A model generated the notes under the pieces. That model searched no databases and was not told the origin of the DNA. It worked only from the letters and a program-made list of their open reading frames with translations. The position numbers and the translations under genes were made by a program. Positions 1 to 8,762 of a DNA stretch of 64,000 nucleotides are shown in pieces (within the stretch, counting starts at the first letter, position 1; every line of letters starts with the position of its first letter). The stretch is from Mycobacterium sp. OAS707 (GTDB taxonomy: Bacteria; Actinomycetota; Actinomycetes; Mycobacteriales; Mycobacteriaceae), in NCBI RefSeq assembly GCF_014873705.1, contig NZ_JADBDS010000001.1, positions 1,612,001-1,676,000 of the forward strand, read 5' to 3'.

Positions 1-308
1 TGGAAGACGAAGCCGATTTCGCGGCGACGGCGGGCGAGCTCGCTGGTGCTGACCTTCTTCCTGCTGGCGGTATCGCGGTGTCCGATCGGCACGCCGCCGA
101 TCAGGATTTCACCACTGTCAACGGGTTCGAGGTGGTTCAGCGACCGCAGCAGGGTCGTCTTGCCCGCACCGGAAGGGCCGATCAGCACTACGACCTGCCC
201 GCGCATCACGTCCAGCGAGACGTCGTCGAGTACCCGGCGACCGCCCAGTGTGCAGCACACCCGCCGTACCGAAACGATGGGTGCCGTGGCATCCGCGCTG
301 ACACTCAT
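1..308 (-). CDS. Amino acid ABC transporter ATP-binding protein (partial, 3' end outside window)
   Basis: ATPase of an importer that would energise uptake through the permease and binding protein encoded just upstream. Only the N-terminal 102 residues are inside the window. The Walker A motif GPSGAGKTT is clear and is followed by LLRSLNHLEPVDSGEI, typical of the polar amino acid ATPase family. The chosen ATG at 308 has a strong SD (GAAGGAG) six bases upstream. An in-frame ATG at 335 overlaps the permease stop as ATGA and would add nine residues. The gene is last in a three-gene minus-strand operon. The substrate is not readable from this part. Confidence 0.9.
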   Translation of the reverse strand, partial: MSVSADATAPIVSVRRVCCTLGGRRVLDDVSLDVMRGQVVVLIGPSGAGKTTLLRSLNHLEPVDSGEILIGGVPIGHRDTASRKKVSTSELARRRREIGFVF

Positions 309-331
309 GGTCGACTCCTTCGTGTTCACGG

Positions 332-1117
332 TCATCCGTGGGGTTGCAGGACCGGGGTCCCCGGACGACGCGCGCCGAGGAGCCGCTGGGTGATCCTGAC
401 CCGCTGCTCGATGCCGAGCTGGCGCGCCAGCCGGTTCTCGATGTATGCCTGGATGAACGTCCAGATCGTGGTCAGCGCAAGGTAATAGATCGCTGCGACG
501 ATGAAGATCTCGAACGTGTGGAAAGTGAAGGAACTGATCGACTGGGTGACCAGAAACATCTCACTCACGCCGATCACCGACAGCACCGACGTCGTCTTCA
601 TCATGCCGTTGAAGGAATTGCCCAGTGGCGGAACCATGACGCGCAGCGATTGCGGCACGATGATCCAGCGCATCACCTTGCCGGGTTTCATGCCGAGCGA
701 TGCCGCAGCCTCGAACTGCCCCTTTGGCACCGAATCCAGTCCGGCGCGGATGATCTCGGCGATGTAGGCGCTCTCGTTTATCATCAGCCCGATGATCGCG
801 GCCTGCACGGCCGCTTTGACCGAAAGGCCGAAAAGCGAGACGTCGTGGAACTGGTAGAGGCCGACGGCCGCCAGCCCGGTATAGATCAGAACCAGCTGCA
901 CCAGCAGCGGTGTCCCGCGGATCACCCAGATGTAAATGCTTGCACACCAACGCAAACCAGCGAATTGCGACCGTCGCATCAACGCGACAACCAGGCCCAG
1001 CGCGGTGGCCAGGGCCATGGCGATCACTGAGATCACGATGGTCAGCACCAGCCCGTCGAGAAATGGCCCGCTGGGCGTGACAAGGCTCTTCCAGAAGAAC
1101 TGCCAATCAAAGTGCAT
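332..1117 (-). CDS. Amino acid ABC transporter permease (His/Glu/Gln/Arg type)
   Basis: Integral membrane subunit of the importer, 261 residues, with about five hydrophobic segments. The cytoplasmic coupling loop is visible as EAAASLGMKPGKVMRWIIVP, the EAA signature that docks on the ATPase. Start at ATG 1117 (MHFDWQFFWKSL) gives a normal length for the family; the frame stays open upstream, but that extension is arginine-rich and overlaps the binding-protein gene. It begins 13 bases after the binding-protein stop and ends with an ATGA overlap or short gap to the ATPase, so the three genes are surely cotranscribed. Confidence 0.92.
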   Translation of the reverse strand: MHFDWQFFWKSLVTPSGPFLDGLVLTIVISVIAMALATALGLVVALMRRSQFAGLRWCASIYIWVIRGTPLLVQLVLIYTGLAAVGLYQFHDVSLFGLSVKAAVQAAIIGLMINESAYIAEIIRAGLDSVPKGQFEAAASLGMKPGKVMRWIIVPQSLRVMVPPLGNSFNGMMKTTSVLSVIGVSEMFLVTQSISSFTFHTFEIFIVAAIYYLALTTIWTFIQAYIENRLARQLGIEQRVRITQRLLGARRPGTPVLQPHG

Positions 1118-1130
1118 CAGGACCGTCCCG

Positions 1131-1982
1131 TCACCTCTGGATGCTGAGGTCCGTCTGCCCCCATTGCGCGAGGATCTTGGTGTAGCTGCCATCGGCTTCC
1201 AGCTGATTGAGCGCGTCCTGAATGGCATTGTGCAACGACGTGTTTCCCTTCAGCGTTGCCGCTCCGATCTTGATGGTGCCGAACGGCTGCCCGGCCATTT
1301 GAATCTGCGCACCCGTCTTGGTTGCGTAGTAACCCAGCGACTCCGCGGTGTCGAGATACGCGTCGACCTGGCCGTTCTGGACCTGCTGAATGGAGACGTC
1401 GGCGTGGCTGTTGCGGCTGATGTCGACACCCTGCTTGCCTGCCGCGGTGCACTTGTCGGACTGTTCCTGGGAGAGCGACTCGGCCGTCGTCGCCACCGCG
1501 ACGATGACCTTCTTGCCGCACAGGCTGTCGTCGAGTCCGGTGATGGCTGCCGGATGTTCTTTGGACACCGCGATTCCGGTGCCCGACCAGACGTAGGGCA
1601 CGAAGTCGACCACTTTCTCGCGCTCCGGCTTGATGTACAGCTGCGCCATGATGACGTCGCACTGCTTGGCCTGCAATGTCGGGATCACGGCGGCGAAGGC
1701 GGACTCGACGAACTGTGGGGTCAGACCGAGCTTGCCTGCGATTGCCTTGCCGAGATCGACCTCGCTGCCGACCAGCGCGCCGGTCTCGTCGTGGTAGACG
1801 CTCGGCGGGGTTCCGTCGTTGGGCGCGCAGATCTTCAGGGTGCCGGCCTGCAAGATCGCTGGCGGTGCGACCTTGGCCGGGCCGGTGGTGGTCGACGCCG
1901 CCTGCTCGGATGACGATGAACAACCGGACAGGGCGAGGATGACGGCGCCGAGGATGACACCGGCGATTGCGGTCTTCTTCAC
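1131..1982 (-). CDS. Amino acid ABC transporter substrate-binding lipoprotein
   Basis: Extracytoplasmic solute-binding protein of bacterial family 3, 283 residues. The GTG start at 1982 is preceded by GGAGGAACC and gives a signal peptide (VKKTAIAGVILGAVILALSGC) ending in the lipobox LSGC, so the mature protein should be lipid-anchored at Cys. The body shows family landmarks: CAPNDGTPPSVYHDETGALVG near the start, VGSEVDLGKAIAGKLG, and KPEREKVVDFVPY. First gene of the uptake operon, just downstream of twin palindromes that look like TetR operators. Ligand unknown; the neighbouring aminotransferase and aldehyde dehydrogenase suggest an amine or amino acid. Confidence 0.92.
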   Translation of the reverse strand: MKKTAIAGVILGAVILALSGCSSSSEQAASTTTGPAKVAPPAILQAGTLKICAPNDGTPPSVYHDETGALVGSEVDLGKAIAGKLGLTPQFVESAFAAVIPTLQAKQCDVIMAQLYIKPEREKVVDFVPYVWSGTGIAVSKEHPAAITGLDDSLCGKKVIVAVATTAESLSQEQSDKCTAAGKQGVDISRNSHADVSIQQVQNGQVDAYLDTAESLGYYATKTGAQIQMAGQPFGTIKIGAATLKGNTSLHNAIQDALNQLEADGSYTKILAQWGQTDLSIQR

Positions 1983-2049
1983 GGTTCCTCCAGGACTCGG
2001 GCGGGGGCAGCGGTCCGGCGGAGCGTTGTGTGACGCCCGCCACACCGCT

Positions 2050-2087
2050 GGCCTATCAAACGATAGGCCCCTATCGGGCGATAGGCC
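2050..2087. promoter_or_regulatory. Tandem palindromic operator upstream of the ABC operon
   Basis: Two adjacent inverted repeats share the half-site CCTATC/GATAGG around a 4-base spacer. Copy 1 is GGCCTATC at 2050-2057 with GATAGGCC at 2062-2069; copy 2 is CCTATC at 2070-2075 with GATAGG at 2080-2085. The centres are 18 bp apart. The site lies between the TetR gene and the binding-protein gene, so the adjacent TetR protein is the natural ligand (inference). Confidence 0.7.
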
Positions 2088-2152
2088 AGCCCTTTGCCTA
2101 GTTCGGCCGCTTTTGTTGCACGGAATTAACGAATTGGCAGCGTTGCCGCAGG

Positions 2153-2830
2153 TCAGCGCAGAGCGGCGGTCTCGAGTTCGCCGAGTCGATCTCGAGTGAC
2201 CACCCGAATCTGTTCGAGCCTGGACTCATCGACGAGCAAGGCCCGCACGATGAAGTCGGCCGCCTGCATCGGCCGCTGCTCGCGAATGCGACCACCGGGG
2301 CCACCCTGCTCGCGCAGAGTTTCAAACAACACGCCGTTGACGGCGCGCTGCACGAAGCTCGGCTCGAAGACCACGAACTCCCCTGCCTCGCGGCCGCCGG
2401 AGATCAGCGCCTCGACCAGTTCGTGAAAGAGCGCGATGCCCGCGCGTTCGTCGGCGAACTCGTCGAGACCGAGCACGGCGTCTTGGTACAGACCGCGCGC
2501 GTCGAACGGCTGAATCAGCGCCTCACGCACATCGCAGGCGATCGTGAGATGCAGCTTTTCGGCCCACGTCGAATCCTCGGCGAGGCGACCGCGGACGCGG
2601 TCGATCGACGGTCCGAGATCCAATTCGACTAGCGTGCGGAAGATTTCGTGCTTTGCCCCGAAGTGATGGAACAGCGACGGCTGCCTGATGGCCACCGCAT
2701 CTGCGATGTCGCGGGTCGAAGTTCCGAAGTAGCCGCGCTGGGCGAACAACGCCGACGCGGCAAGCAGGATGCGGCCCCGCGTCGACGCCCAGTCGACTGG
2801 TGCGGGTTGCCAACCCTGCTCGTACTTCAC
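2153..2830 (-). CDS. TetR-family transcriptional regulator
   Basis: One-component repressor, 225 residues, with a GTG start at 2830. The N-terminal HTH reads GRILLAASALFAQRGYFGTSTRDIADAVAIRQPSLFHHFGAKHEIF (about residues 19-64), a textbook TetR DNA-binding domain. The C-terminal two thirds are the ligand-binding helical domain and are not recognisable as a specific subfamily. It lies 44 bases downstream of the aldehyde dehydrogenase gene and upstream of the ABC operon, all on the minus strand. The twin palindrome in the interval after its stop codon is the likely operator. Confidence 0.9.
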   Translation of the reverse strand: MKYEQGWQPAPVDWASTRGRILLAASALFAQRGYFGTSTRDIADAVAIRQPSLFHHFGAKHEIFRTLVELDLGPSIDRVRGRLAEDSTWAEKLHLTIACDVREALIQPFDARGLYQDAVLGLDEFADERAGIALFHELVEALISGGREAGEFVVFEPSFVQRAVNGVLFETLREQGGPGGRIREQRPMQAADFIVRALLVDESRLEQIRVVTRDRLGELETAALR

Positions 2831-2874
2831 CGGTCGATTGTGTCACCGAACCGAACGGTCTCCGGGCAACGGCC

Positions 2875-4380
2875 CTATCGCTTGGTGAAAATCGTTCGGT
2901 GCCAATCCTTGTCGGCGACGCCGGTGATGTCGCTCATCACGTGCTTGATCGTGAGGTACTCCTCGAGCGAGTAATCGCTCATGTCCTTGCCGAAACCGGA
3001 TGCGCCGAGCCCACCGTGCGGCATCTCGCTGATGATCGGGATGTGGTCGTTGATCCACACGCAGCCGGCCTTGATGTCGCGCGACGCACGCTGCGCGCGG
3101 TAGACGTCGCGGGTCCATGCCGAGGCCGCCAGACCGTAGTCGGTGTCATTGGCCTGCCGTAGCGCGTCGTCGTCGTCGGTGAACGACCGCACGGTCAGGA
3201 CCGGGCCGAAGATCTCGTCGCGGTAGACCTCCGACTGCTCGGAGACATCGGCGATCAGCGTCGGCCGATAGAACGAGCCCGGCAGATCCGGGGCACTGCC
3301 ACCGGTCACTATGCGCCCACCCTCCTCGGGCGCGCGGGCGACCATGCCGGCCACCTTGTCGCGGTGGGCCGCGGTGATCAGCGGGCCGAGATCGGTTTCG
3401 GGGTCGTGCGGATCGCCGACGACGACCTTGCCCATCACTTCTGCCACGCCGGCGACGAAGTCGTCGTAGAGCTCACGGGCCACGATCGCCCGCGTCGCTG
3501 CGGTGCAGTCCTGGCCGGTGTTGATCAGCGCGCCAGCCACCGCACCCTGGATCGCGGCGTCCAGATCGGCGTCGTCGAACACCACGAACGGTGCCTTGCC
3601 GCCGAGCTCCAGCTGCACGCGATGACCGTGCACCGCCGCGGCTGCCATCACCTTGCGGCCGACCGCCGTCGATCCGGTGAACGTCACCACGTCGACGTCG
3701 CGGTGCCCGGCCAATGCGGTGCCTGCATCGGCACCCGCCCCGGTCACCACGTTGAACACGCCGGCGGGCAGCCCCGCCTCACTGGCCAGCCGAGCCAGCG
3801 TCAGTGTCGTCAACGGAGTCAGCTCGCAAGGCTTGATCACCACGCTGCATCCGGCGGCCAACGCGGGCAACACTTTCCACACCGCCATCTGCAGCGGGTA
3901 GTTCCACGGCGTGATGGTGGCGACCACACCGACGGCCTCGCGCCGGATGCTCGACGTGTGATCGCCCGAGTACTCCGCGGTGGCCTTGCCCTCGAGATGG
4001 CGGGCCGCGCCGGCGAAGAAGTCGATGTTGTCGACGCTGCCCGGCACGTCGAACTCGGCGGCCAGCCGCACGGGTTTACCGGTCTGGCTGACCTCCTCGC
4101 CAACCAGATCATCCGCGTGCTCGTCGGCCAGCTTCGCCAATTTGGCCAGCACCGCGGACCGATCGGCGGGCGTCGCGGTCGCCCAACCGGACAGGGCGGC
4201 GCGCGCGGACGCCACCGCCCGGTCGACGTCGGCAGCGGTGGCCAGCGCGTAGTCGGCGACGGGCTGGCCGGTCGCCGGGTTGATGACCTGATGGCTGGCG
4301 CCGCCGTTTTCCACCGGGGCGCCGTCGATCCAGCTGCCTGCCACGCTGGTAGATACCGTCCGGCCCTGAAGCACAGTCAT
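2875..4380 (-). CDS. Aldehyde dehydrogenase, gamma-aminobutyraldehyde dehydrogenase-like
   Basis: NAD(P)-dependent oxidation of an aldehyde to its acid, 501 residues, full length. The oxyanion-site asparagine motif TPWNYPLQ, the glutamate motif ELGGKAPFVVFDDADLD and the catalytic cysteine in INTGQDCTAATR (about Cys292) are all present. Overall wording is closest to the aminobutyraldehyde/betaine aldehyde branch. The gene is divergent from an lrp-aminotransferase pair, which supports a putrescine- or amine-type route: aminotransferase makes the aldehyde, this enzyme oxidises it. The exact substrate is inference. Confidence 0.85.
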   Translation of the reverse strand: MTVLQGRTVSTSVAGSWIDGAPVENGGASHQVINPATGQPVADYALATAADVDRAVASARAALSGWATATPADRSAVLAKLAKLADEHADDLVGEEVSQTGKPVRLAAEFDVPGSVDNIDFFAGAARHLEGKATAEYSGDHTSSIRREAVGVVATITPWNYPLQMAVWKVLPALAAGCSVVIKPCELTPLTTLTLARLASEAGLPAGVFNVVTGAGADAGTALAGHRDVDVVTFTGSTAVGRKVMAAAAVHGHRVQLELGGKAPFVVFDDADLDAAIQGAVAGALINTGQDCTAATRAIVARELYDDFVAGVAEVMGKVVVGDPHDPETDLGPLITAAHRDKVAGMVARAPEEGGRIVTGGSAPDLPGSFYRPTLIADVSEQSEVYRDEIFGPVLTVRSFTDDDDALRQANDTDYGLAASAWTRDVYRAQRASRDIKAGCVWINDHIPIISEMPHGGLGASGFGKDMSDYSLEEYLTIKHVMSDITGVADKDWHRTIFTKR

Positions 4381-4465
4381 GGCCCAACGCTAGCCCACGC
4401 CTCACGGCCCGGCTACGCATTCCCGCCGCGCGAGGCCCTCCAAACGAGGGATTTCATCGCTGTAG

Positions 4466-4495
4466 TTGCTTGTAACGACGGATTCCGTGCACAAT
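4466..4495 (+). promoter_or_regulatory. Candidate leaderless promoter of the lrp gene
   Basis: A -35-like TTGCTT (4466-4471) and a -10-like CACAAT (4490-4495) are spaced 18 bp apart, and the ATG follows seven bases later. No SD precedes the start, so the transcript probably begins at or next to the start codon. The 122-bp divergent interval also serves the aldehyde dehydrogenase gene. Confidence 0.45.
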
Positions 4496-4502
4496 CACTG
4501 GC

Positions 4503-5024
4503 ATGGCCAACCCCGGCGCACCGCAGCCACTGGGCCCCGTCTCGTTCCGCGTCAACCAGTCTCGACCTGGCGCGGCGTTCCAGCTCGACGAGTTGTCGAA
4601 GCAGATCATCGAGAAGTTGCAGCAGGACGGCCGCCGGTCGTATGCGGGCATCGGCAAGGCGGTCGGGCTGTCGGAGGCCGCGGTCCGTCAACGTGTCCAG
4701 CGGATGGTCGACGCCGGTGTCATGCAGATCGTCGCAGTCACCGATCCGATGCAACTGGGCTTCGCCCGCCAGGCGATGATCGGCATCCGCTGCACCGGCG
4801 ACACCACCCGCGTCGCCGAGAAGTTGGCCGCCCTCGAATCCGTCGACTACGTGGTGCTCACCGCCGGCTCGTTCGACGCCATCGTCGAGGTCGTCTGCGA
4901 GGACGACGACGACCTACTTGACCTACTCAATACTCAAATTCGCGCATTGCCTGGGGTGATATCCACCGAGACACTTGTTTACCTGAGACTCGTTAAGCAG
5001 CAATACAATTGGGGTACAAGATGA
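4503..5024 (+). CDS. Lrp/AsnC-family transcriptional regulator
   Basis: Local or global amino-acid-responsive regulator, 173 residues. The winged HTH occupies about residues 27-75 (LDELSKQIIEKLQQDGRRSYAGIG and AAVRQRVQRMVDAG), followed by the RAM ligand-binding domain (IGIRCTGDT, VVLTAGSFDAIVEV, LPGVISTETLVYL). It has an extra 25-residue N-terminal stretch compared with plain Lrp proteins. The stop overlaps the aminotransferase start as ATGA, so the two are translationally coupled, and it is divergent from the aldehyde dehydrogenase; it likely controls both. Confidence 0.93.
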   Translation: MANPGAPQPLGPVSFRVNQSRPGAAFQLDELSKQIIEKLQQDGRRSYAGIGKAVGLSEAAVRQRVQRMVDAGVMQIVAVTDPMQLGFARQAMIGIRCTGDTTRVAEKLAALESVDYVVLTAGSFDAIVEVVCEDDDDLLDLLNTQIRALPGVISTETLVYLRLVKQQYNWGTR

Positions 5025-6406
5025 CAACTACCGATATCACACAAGAGGTTTCAACCGATCTGGGCGCAAAGGCCGCCCGTCACCTATGGGGTCACTTCGC
5101 CCGCCATGGCGAAGGCATCACGCCGCCGATCATCACCCGCGGCGAGGGCGTGATGATCTGGGACGACAAGGGCAAGAGCTACATCGACGGCCTGTCAGGT
5201 CTTTTCGTCGTTCAGGTGGGCCACGGCCGCAAGGAACTCGCCGAGGCCGCAGCTAAGCAGGCCGAGACGCTGTCGTTCTTTCCGCTGTGGTCGTATGCCA
5301 CGCCGACCGCGATCGAACTGTCCGAGCGGATCGCCGGTTATGCGCCGGGTGACCTGAATCGGGTGTTCTTCACCACCGGCGGCGGCGAGGCCGTCGAGTC
5401 GGCGTGGAAACTGGCCAAGAACTACTTCAAGCTCACCGGCAAACCCGGTAAGCACAAGGTCATTTCGCGTTCGATCGCCTATCACGGCACCCCGCAGGGT
5501 GCGCTGGCGATCACCGGTCTTCCTGCATTCAAGGCACAGTTCGAGCCGCTGACGCCGGGTGGCTTCCGCGCGCCGAACACCAACTTCTACCGCGCACCGG
5601 AACCATATGCCCACGACGTCAAGGCGTTCGGGCAGTACTGTGCCGACCGCATCGCCGAGGCCATCGAGTTCGAGGGCCCCGACACTGTCGCGGCCGTTTT
5701 CCTCGAGCCGGTGCAGAACGCAGGCGGCTGCTTCCCGCCGCCACCCGGATACTTCGAGCGAGTCCGCGAGATCTGCGACGAGTACGACGTGCTGCTGGTG
5801 TCCGACGAAGTGATCTGCGCCTACGGCCGGATCGGTTCGATGTTCGCCTGTGACGACTTCGGGTACGTGCCCGACATCATCACGTGCGCAAAGGGTTTGA
5901 CGTCGGGCTACTCTCCGATCGGCGCGATGATCGCCAGCGACCGGCTCTTCGAGCCGTTCAACGACGGCAAGACGACGTTCGCCCACGGCTACACCTTCGG
6001 CGGCCACCCGGTCTCGTCGGCGGTGGCGCTGGCCAACCTCGACATCTTCGAGCGCGAGGGCATCAACGACCACGTCAAGGAGTCGGCACCCGCGTTCCGC
6101 GCGACGCTGGAGAAGCTCTACGACCTGCCGATCGTCGGTGACGTCCGCGGTGAGGGCTTCTTCTACGGCATCGAACTCGTCAAGGACAAGACCACCAAGG
6201 AGACGTTCAACGACGAGGAGTCCGAGCGACTGCTGCGCGGTTTTCTCACACCCGCGATTTTCGAGGCCGGGCTGTACTGCCGGGCCGACGACCGCGGCGA
6301 CCCAGTCGTGCAGTTGGCGCCGCCGCTGATCAGCGGGCAGAAGGAGTTCGACGCCATCTACGAGATCCTGCACGGAGTGCTGAGCGAAGCCAGCCGAATG
6401 ATCTAG
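5021..6406 (+). CDS. Class III PLP aminotransferase (putrescine/omega-amino acid:pyruvate type)
   Basis: PLP-dependent transamination of a terminal amine, 461 residues. The PLP lysine is in ITCAKGLTSGY (about Lys291), the aspartate in LLVSDEVICAYGR and the phosphate-binding FFTTGGGEAVESAWK are present. Start is ATG 5021, overlapping the lrp stop by ATGA; an in-frame TTG 12 bases earlier is less likely. It recalls Rv3329, which also precedes dacB1. With the divergent aldehyde dehydrogenase it could turn a diamine or omega-amino acid into an acid; the amine donor is not proven. Confidence 0.9.
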   Translation: MTTTDITQEVSTDLGAKAARHLWGHFARHGEGITPPIITRGEGVMIWDDKGKSYIDGLSGLFVVQVGHGRKELAEAAAKQAETLSFFPLWSYATPTAIELSERIAGYAPGDLNRVFFTTGGGEAVESAWKLAKNYFKLTGKPGKHKVISRSIAYHGTPQGALAITGLPAFKAQFEPLTPGGFRAPNTNFYRAPEPYAHDVKAFGQYCADRIAEAIEFEGPDTVAAVFLEPVQNAGGCFPPPPGYFERVREICDEYDVLLVSDEVICAYGRIGSMFACDDFGYVPDIITCAKGLTSGYSPIGAMIASDRLFEPFNDGKTTFAHGYTFGGHPVSSAVALANLDIFEREGINDHVKESAPAFRATLEKLYDLPIVGDVRGEGFFYGIELVKDKTTKETFNDEESERLLRGFLTPAIFEAGLYCRADDRGDPVVQLAPPLISGQKEFDAIYEILHGVLSEASRMI

Positions 6407-6428
6407 CCAGACCGGTAGCCTCGGGCGC

Positions 6429-7436
6429 GTGACAACCGCCCCGAAGCCACCCGTCGACCCCGTCCGCTGGCAACCGCCACCCGTCGACGCGCTGCCGGAA
6501 GTGCCCTCGGCCGACCTCACCGTCGTCCCGGTGCCCGGCAACGCGCCGGAGGATGTGGTCGTCGACGCCGACGGCAACATCTGGACAGGCGTCGACGACG
6601 GACGCATCGTGCGGATCACGCCCGACGGTCAGCCCACGGTCGTCGGTACCGCAGCGGGCCGTCCGCTGGGACTGGCCGTCGCGCGCGACGGACGGCTGCT
6701 GGTGTGCACCAGCCCCGGCGGCCTGCTCGTGATGGACACAGGCAGCGGCAAGTTCGAGACGCTCGTCGACGAGGTCGACGGTCGCCGGTTGCAGTTCTGC
6801 TCGAATGTGACCGAAACACCGGACGGCACAATCTTTTTCACCGAGTCGACGAGTGCCTTCACGTATGCGAACTATGTGGGTGCGATCTTCGAGGCGCGCG
6901 GCCGCGGCAGCCTGTTCCGCCGCGATCCCGACGGCACCGTGCTGACCGTGGTGCCGGGCCTCTACTTCGCCAACGGCGTGACACCGACAGCGGACGGGTC
7001 GGCGCTGGTGTTCGCCGAGACGCAGGGACGACGGCTGTCGAAGTACTGGTTGAGCGGGTCGCAGGCAGGAACCGTCACACCGCTGGCGGTCAACCTGCCC
7101 GGCATGCCCGACAACCTGTCGACCGGCGCCGACGGCCGCATCTGGTGTGCCTTGGTCACCCCCGCGAACCGCGTGGCGGACCGACTCGCGGCGGCGCCAC
7201 CGATTCTCCGCAAGATTTTGTGGCGCTTGCCGGACCGACTTCAGCCGAAACCGGAATCGGTGGTGTGGGCCGTCGCGTTCGATCCCGACAGCGGGCACGT
7301 GGTCGCCGGCGTGCGCACGACGCATCCGTCCTTCGGTCTGGTGACCGGCCTCGTCGAGGCGGACGGGAAGCTCTGGATGGGCTGCATCGGGGCGCCGGCG
7401 GTCGCGCACTGCGACCTTGCAGCGCTCGCGCTCTGA
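6429..7436 (+). CDS. SMP-30/gluconolactonase or strictosidine-synthase-like beta-propeller protein
   Basis: A 335-residue six-bladed propeller protein. Repeated blade motifs are visible: PEDVVVDADGNIWTGVDDGRIVRI, RPLGLAVARDGRLLV, GLYFANGVTPTADGSALVFAET and PGMPDNLSTGADGRIWCAL, matching the calcium-dependent lactonase/strictosidine synthase fold. No signal peptide. The GTG start has a TAGCCT hexamer seven bases upstream, fitting a leaderless transcript. It sits between the aminotransferase and dacB1. The substrate (lactone or other) cannot be read from sequence. Confidence 0.8.
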   Translation: MTTAPKPPVDPVRWQPPPVDALPEVPSADLTVVPVPGNAPEDVVVDADGNIWTGVDDGRIVRITPDGQPTVVGTAAGRPLGLAVARDGRLLVCTSPGGLLVMDTGSGKFETLVDEVDGRRLQFCSNVTETPDGTIFFTESTSAFTYANYVGAIFEARGRGSLFRRDPDGTVLTVVPGLYFANGVTPTADGSALVFAETQGRRLSKYWLSGSQAGTVTPLAVNLPGMPDNLSTGADGRIWCALVTPANRVADRLAAAPPILRKILWRLPDRLQPKPESVVWAVAFDPDSGHVVAGVRTTHPSFGLVTGLVEADGKLWMGCIGAPAVAHCDLAALAL

Positions 7437-7457
7437 CCGAGCGCCCGTGCCCGCGAA

Positions 7458-7493
7458 GTCACATTTGTAACTTCAAACTCATCAGTCACAGCG
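7458..7493 (+). promoter_or_regulatory. 9-bp phased direct repeats upstream of dacB1 (MtrA-like box)
   Basis: GTCACATTT at 7458, GTAACTTCA at 7467 and GTCACAGCG at 7485 fall on an exact 9-bp period, with one unmatched 9-mer between. This resembles the direct GTCACA-type repeats I recall for the response regulator MtrA, which controls cell-wall genes. The -10-like TAATCT at 7524-7529 lies about 30 bp downstream, nine bases before the ATG. Confidence 0.5.
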
Positions 7494-7538
7494 CGCCTCC
7501 ACGGGATCCGGCGGATGTCCGCCTAATCTTCGGTCACG

Positions 7539-8762
7539 ATGGCGAACGTTCGAATCGTGTTACCGCGGGCCGCAGCGCTGGCAGCGGCGCTTTTCCTGGT
7601 GGCAGGCCCGGCCATGGCAACGGCCGAGCCCGATCAGGCACCCCCGGAAGCGGCGACGTGCCCGTACCGGGAGTCGACGCCCCCTGCCGTCGACTCCTCC
7701 GAGGTGCCCGAGGCCGGGGATCCGCCTGCGCCGCTGCCGGTTCCGGCCAAGCCGCTCGGCGGTGACGCGCTGTCCGGGTGCGGCATCGTGACCGCTCCCG
7801 GCACGCCGCCGGTACCCGAGGACATCTCCGCAGAGGCGTGGCTGGTCGCCGACCTCGACACCGGCGACGTCATCGCCGCCCGCGACCCGCACGGCAGGCA
7901 TCGGCCCGCCAGCATCATCAAGGTGCTGATCGCCACGCAGGCGCTGCGAGAGTTGCCGATCCACAAAGTGGTTGCGGGTACACAGGAGGACGCCAACGCC
8001 GAGGGCACCAAAGTCGGCGTCGGTGAGAACGGCTTCTATTCGATCAACGACCTGCTGCACGGGCTTCTCATGCACTCCGGCAACGACGCCGCGCACGCTC
8101 TGGCCATGCAACTCGGCGGGATGGATACCGCGCTACAGAAGATCAACGACCTTGCCGGCAAGCTCGGTGGCCGCGACACCCGTGCGGCGACGCCGTCGGG
8201 TCTCGACGGGCCTGGCATGAGCACGTCAGCCTACGACCTCGGCCTGTTCTACCGATTCGCTTGGCAGAACCCGACTTTCGCCGACATTGTGGCTACGCGC
8301 ACGTTCGACTTTCCCGGCCGCGGCGACGTCGGCTATCCGGTCGAAAACGACAATCAGCTGCTCTACAACTACCCCGGCGCGATGGGCGGAAAGACCGGCT
8401 ACACCGACGATGCCGGGCAGACGTTCGTCGGCGCGGCCAACCACGACGGCCGCCGGTTGATGGCCGTATTGCTGCACGGCACTCGCCAGCCGATCGCGCC
8501 GTGGGAGCAGGCCGCACACCTGCTGGACTACGGCTTCGCGACCGCACCCGGCACCAAGGTGGGCACGCTGATCGAGCCCGATCCGTCGCTGCTCGCAGCC
8601 AAGCCGGACGCCGCACCCAACCCTGCGACCGCCGCCGCCTCCACGCCGCTGCCGGACATCAACGCGATGCCGGTTCGGGTCGGCGTCGGCATCGTCGGGT
8701 CGATCGTCGTGTTCGGACTCATCATGGGCGCACGGTCGCTGAACCGGCGCCCGACGCTCTAG
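7539..8762 (+). CDS. dacB1: D-alanyl-D-alanine carboxypeptidase (DacB1)
   Basis: Trims the terminal D-Ala of peptidoglycan stem peptides outside the membrane. 407 residues: signal peptide at 1-29 ([20 protein letters not shown]), a Pro-rich linker, then an S11 peptidase/PBP5-like domain with SIIK (Ser125, Lys128), SGN (Ser180) and KTG (Lys285). A C-terminal membrane helix ([18 protein letters not shown]) followed by basic residues anchors the protein. Recalls Rv3330. Its stop shares the CTAG tetranucleotide with the convergent yihY stop. Confidence 0.93.
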   Translation: MANVRIVLPRAAALAAALFLVAGPAMATAEPDQAPPEAATCPYRESTPPAVDSSEVPEAGDPPAPLPVPAKPLGGDALSGCGIVTAPGTPPVPEDISAEAWLVADLDTGDVIAARDPHGRHRPASIIKVLIATQALRELPIHKVVAGTQEDANAEGTKVGVGENGFYSINDLLHGLLMHSGNDAAHALAMQLGGMDTALQKINDLAGKLGGRDTRAATPSGLDGPGMSTSAYDLGLFYRFAWQNPTFADIVATRTFDFPGRGDVGYPVENDNQLLYNYPGAMGGKTGYTDDAGQTFVGAANHDGRRLMAVLLHGTRQPIAPWEQAAHLLDYGFATAPGTKVGTLIEPDPSLLAAKPDAAPNPATAAASTPLPDINAMPVRVGVGIVGSIVVFGLIMGARSLNRRPTL

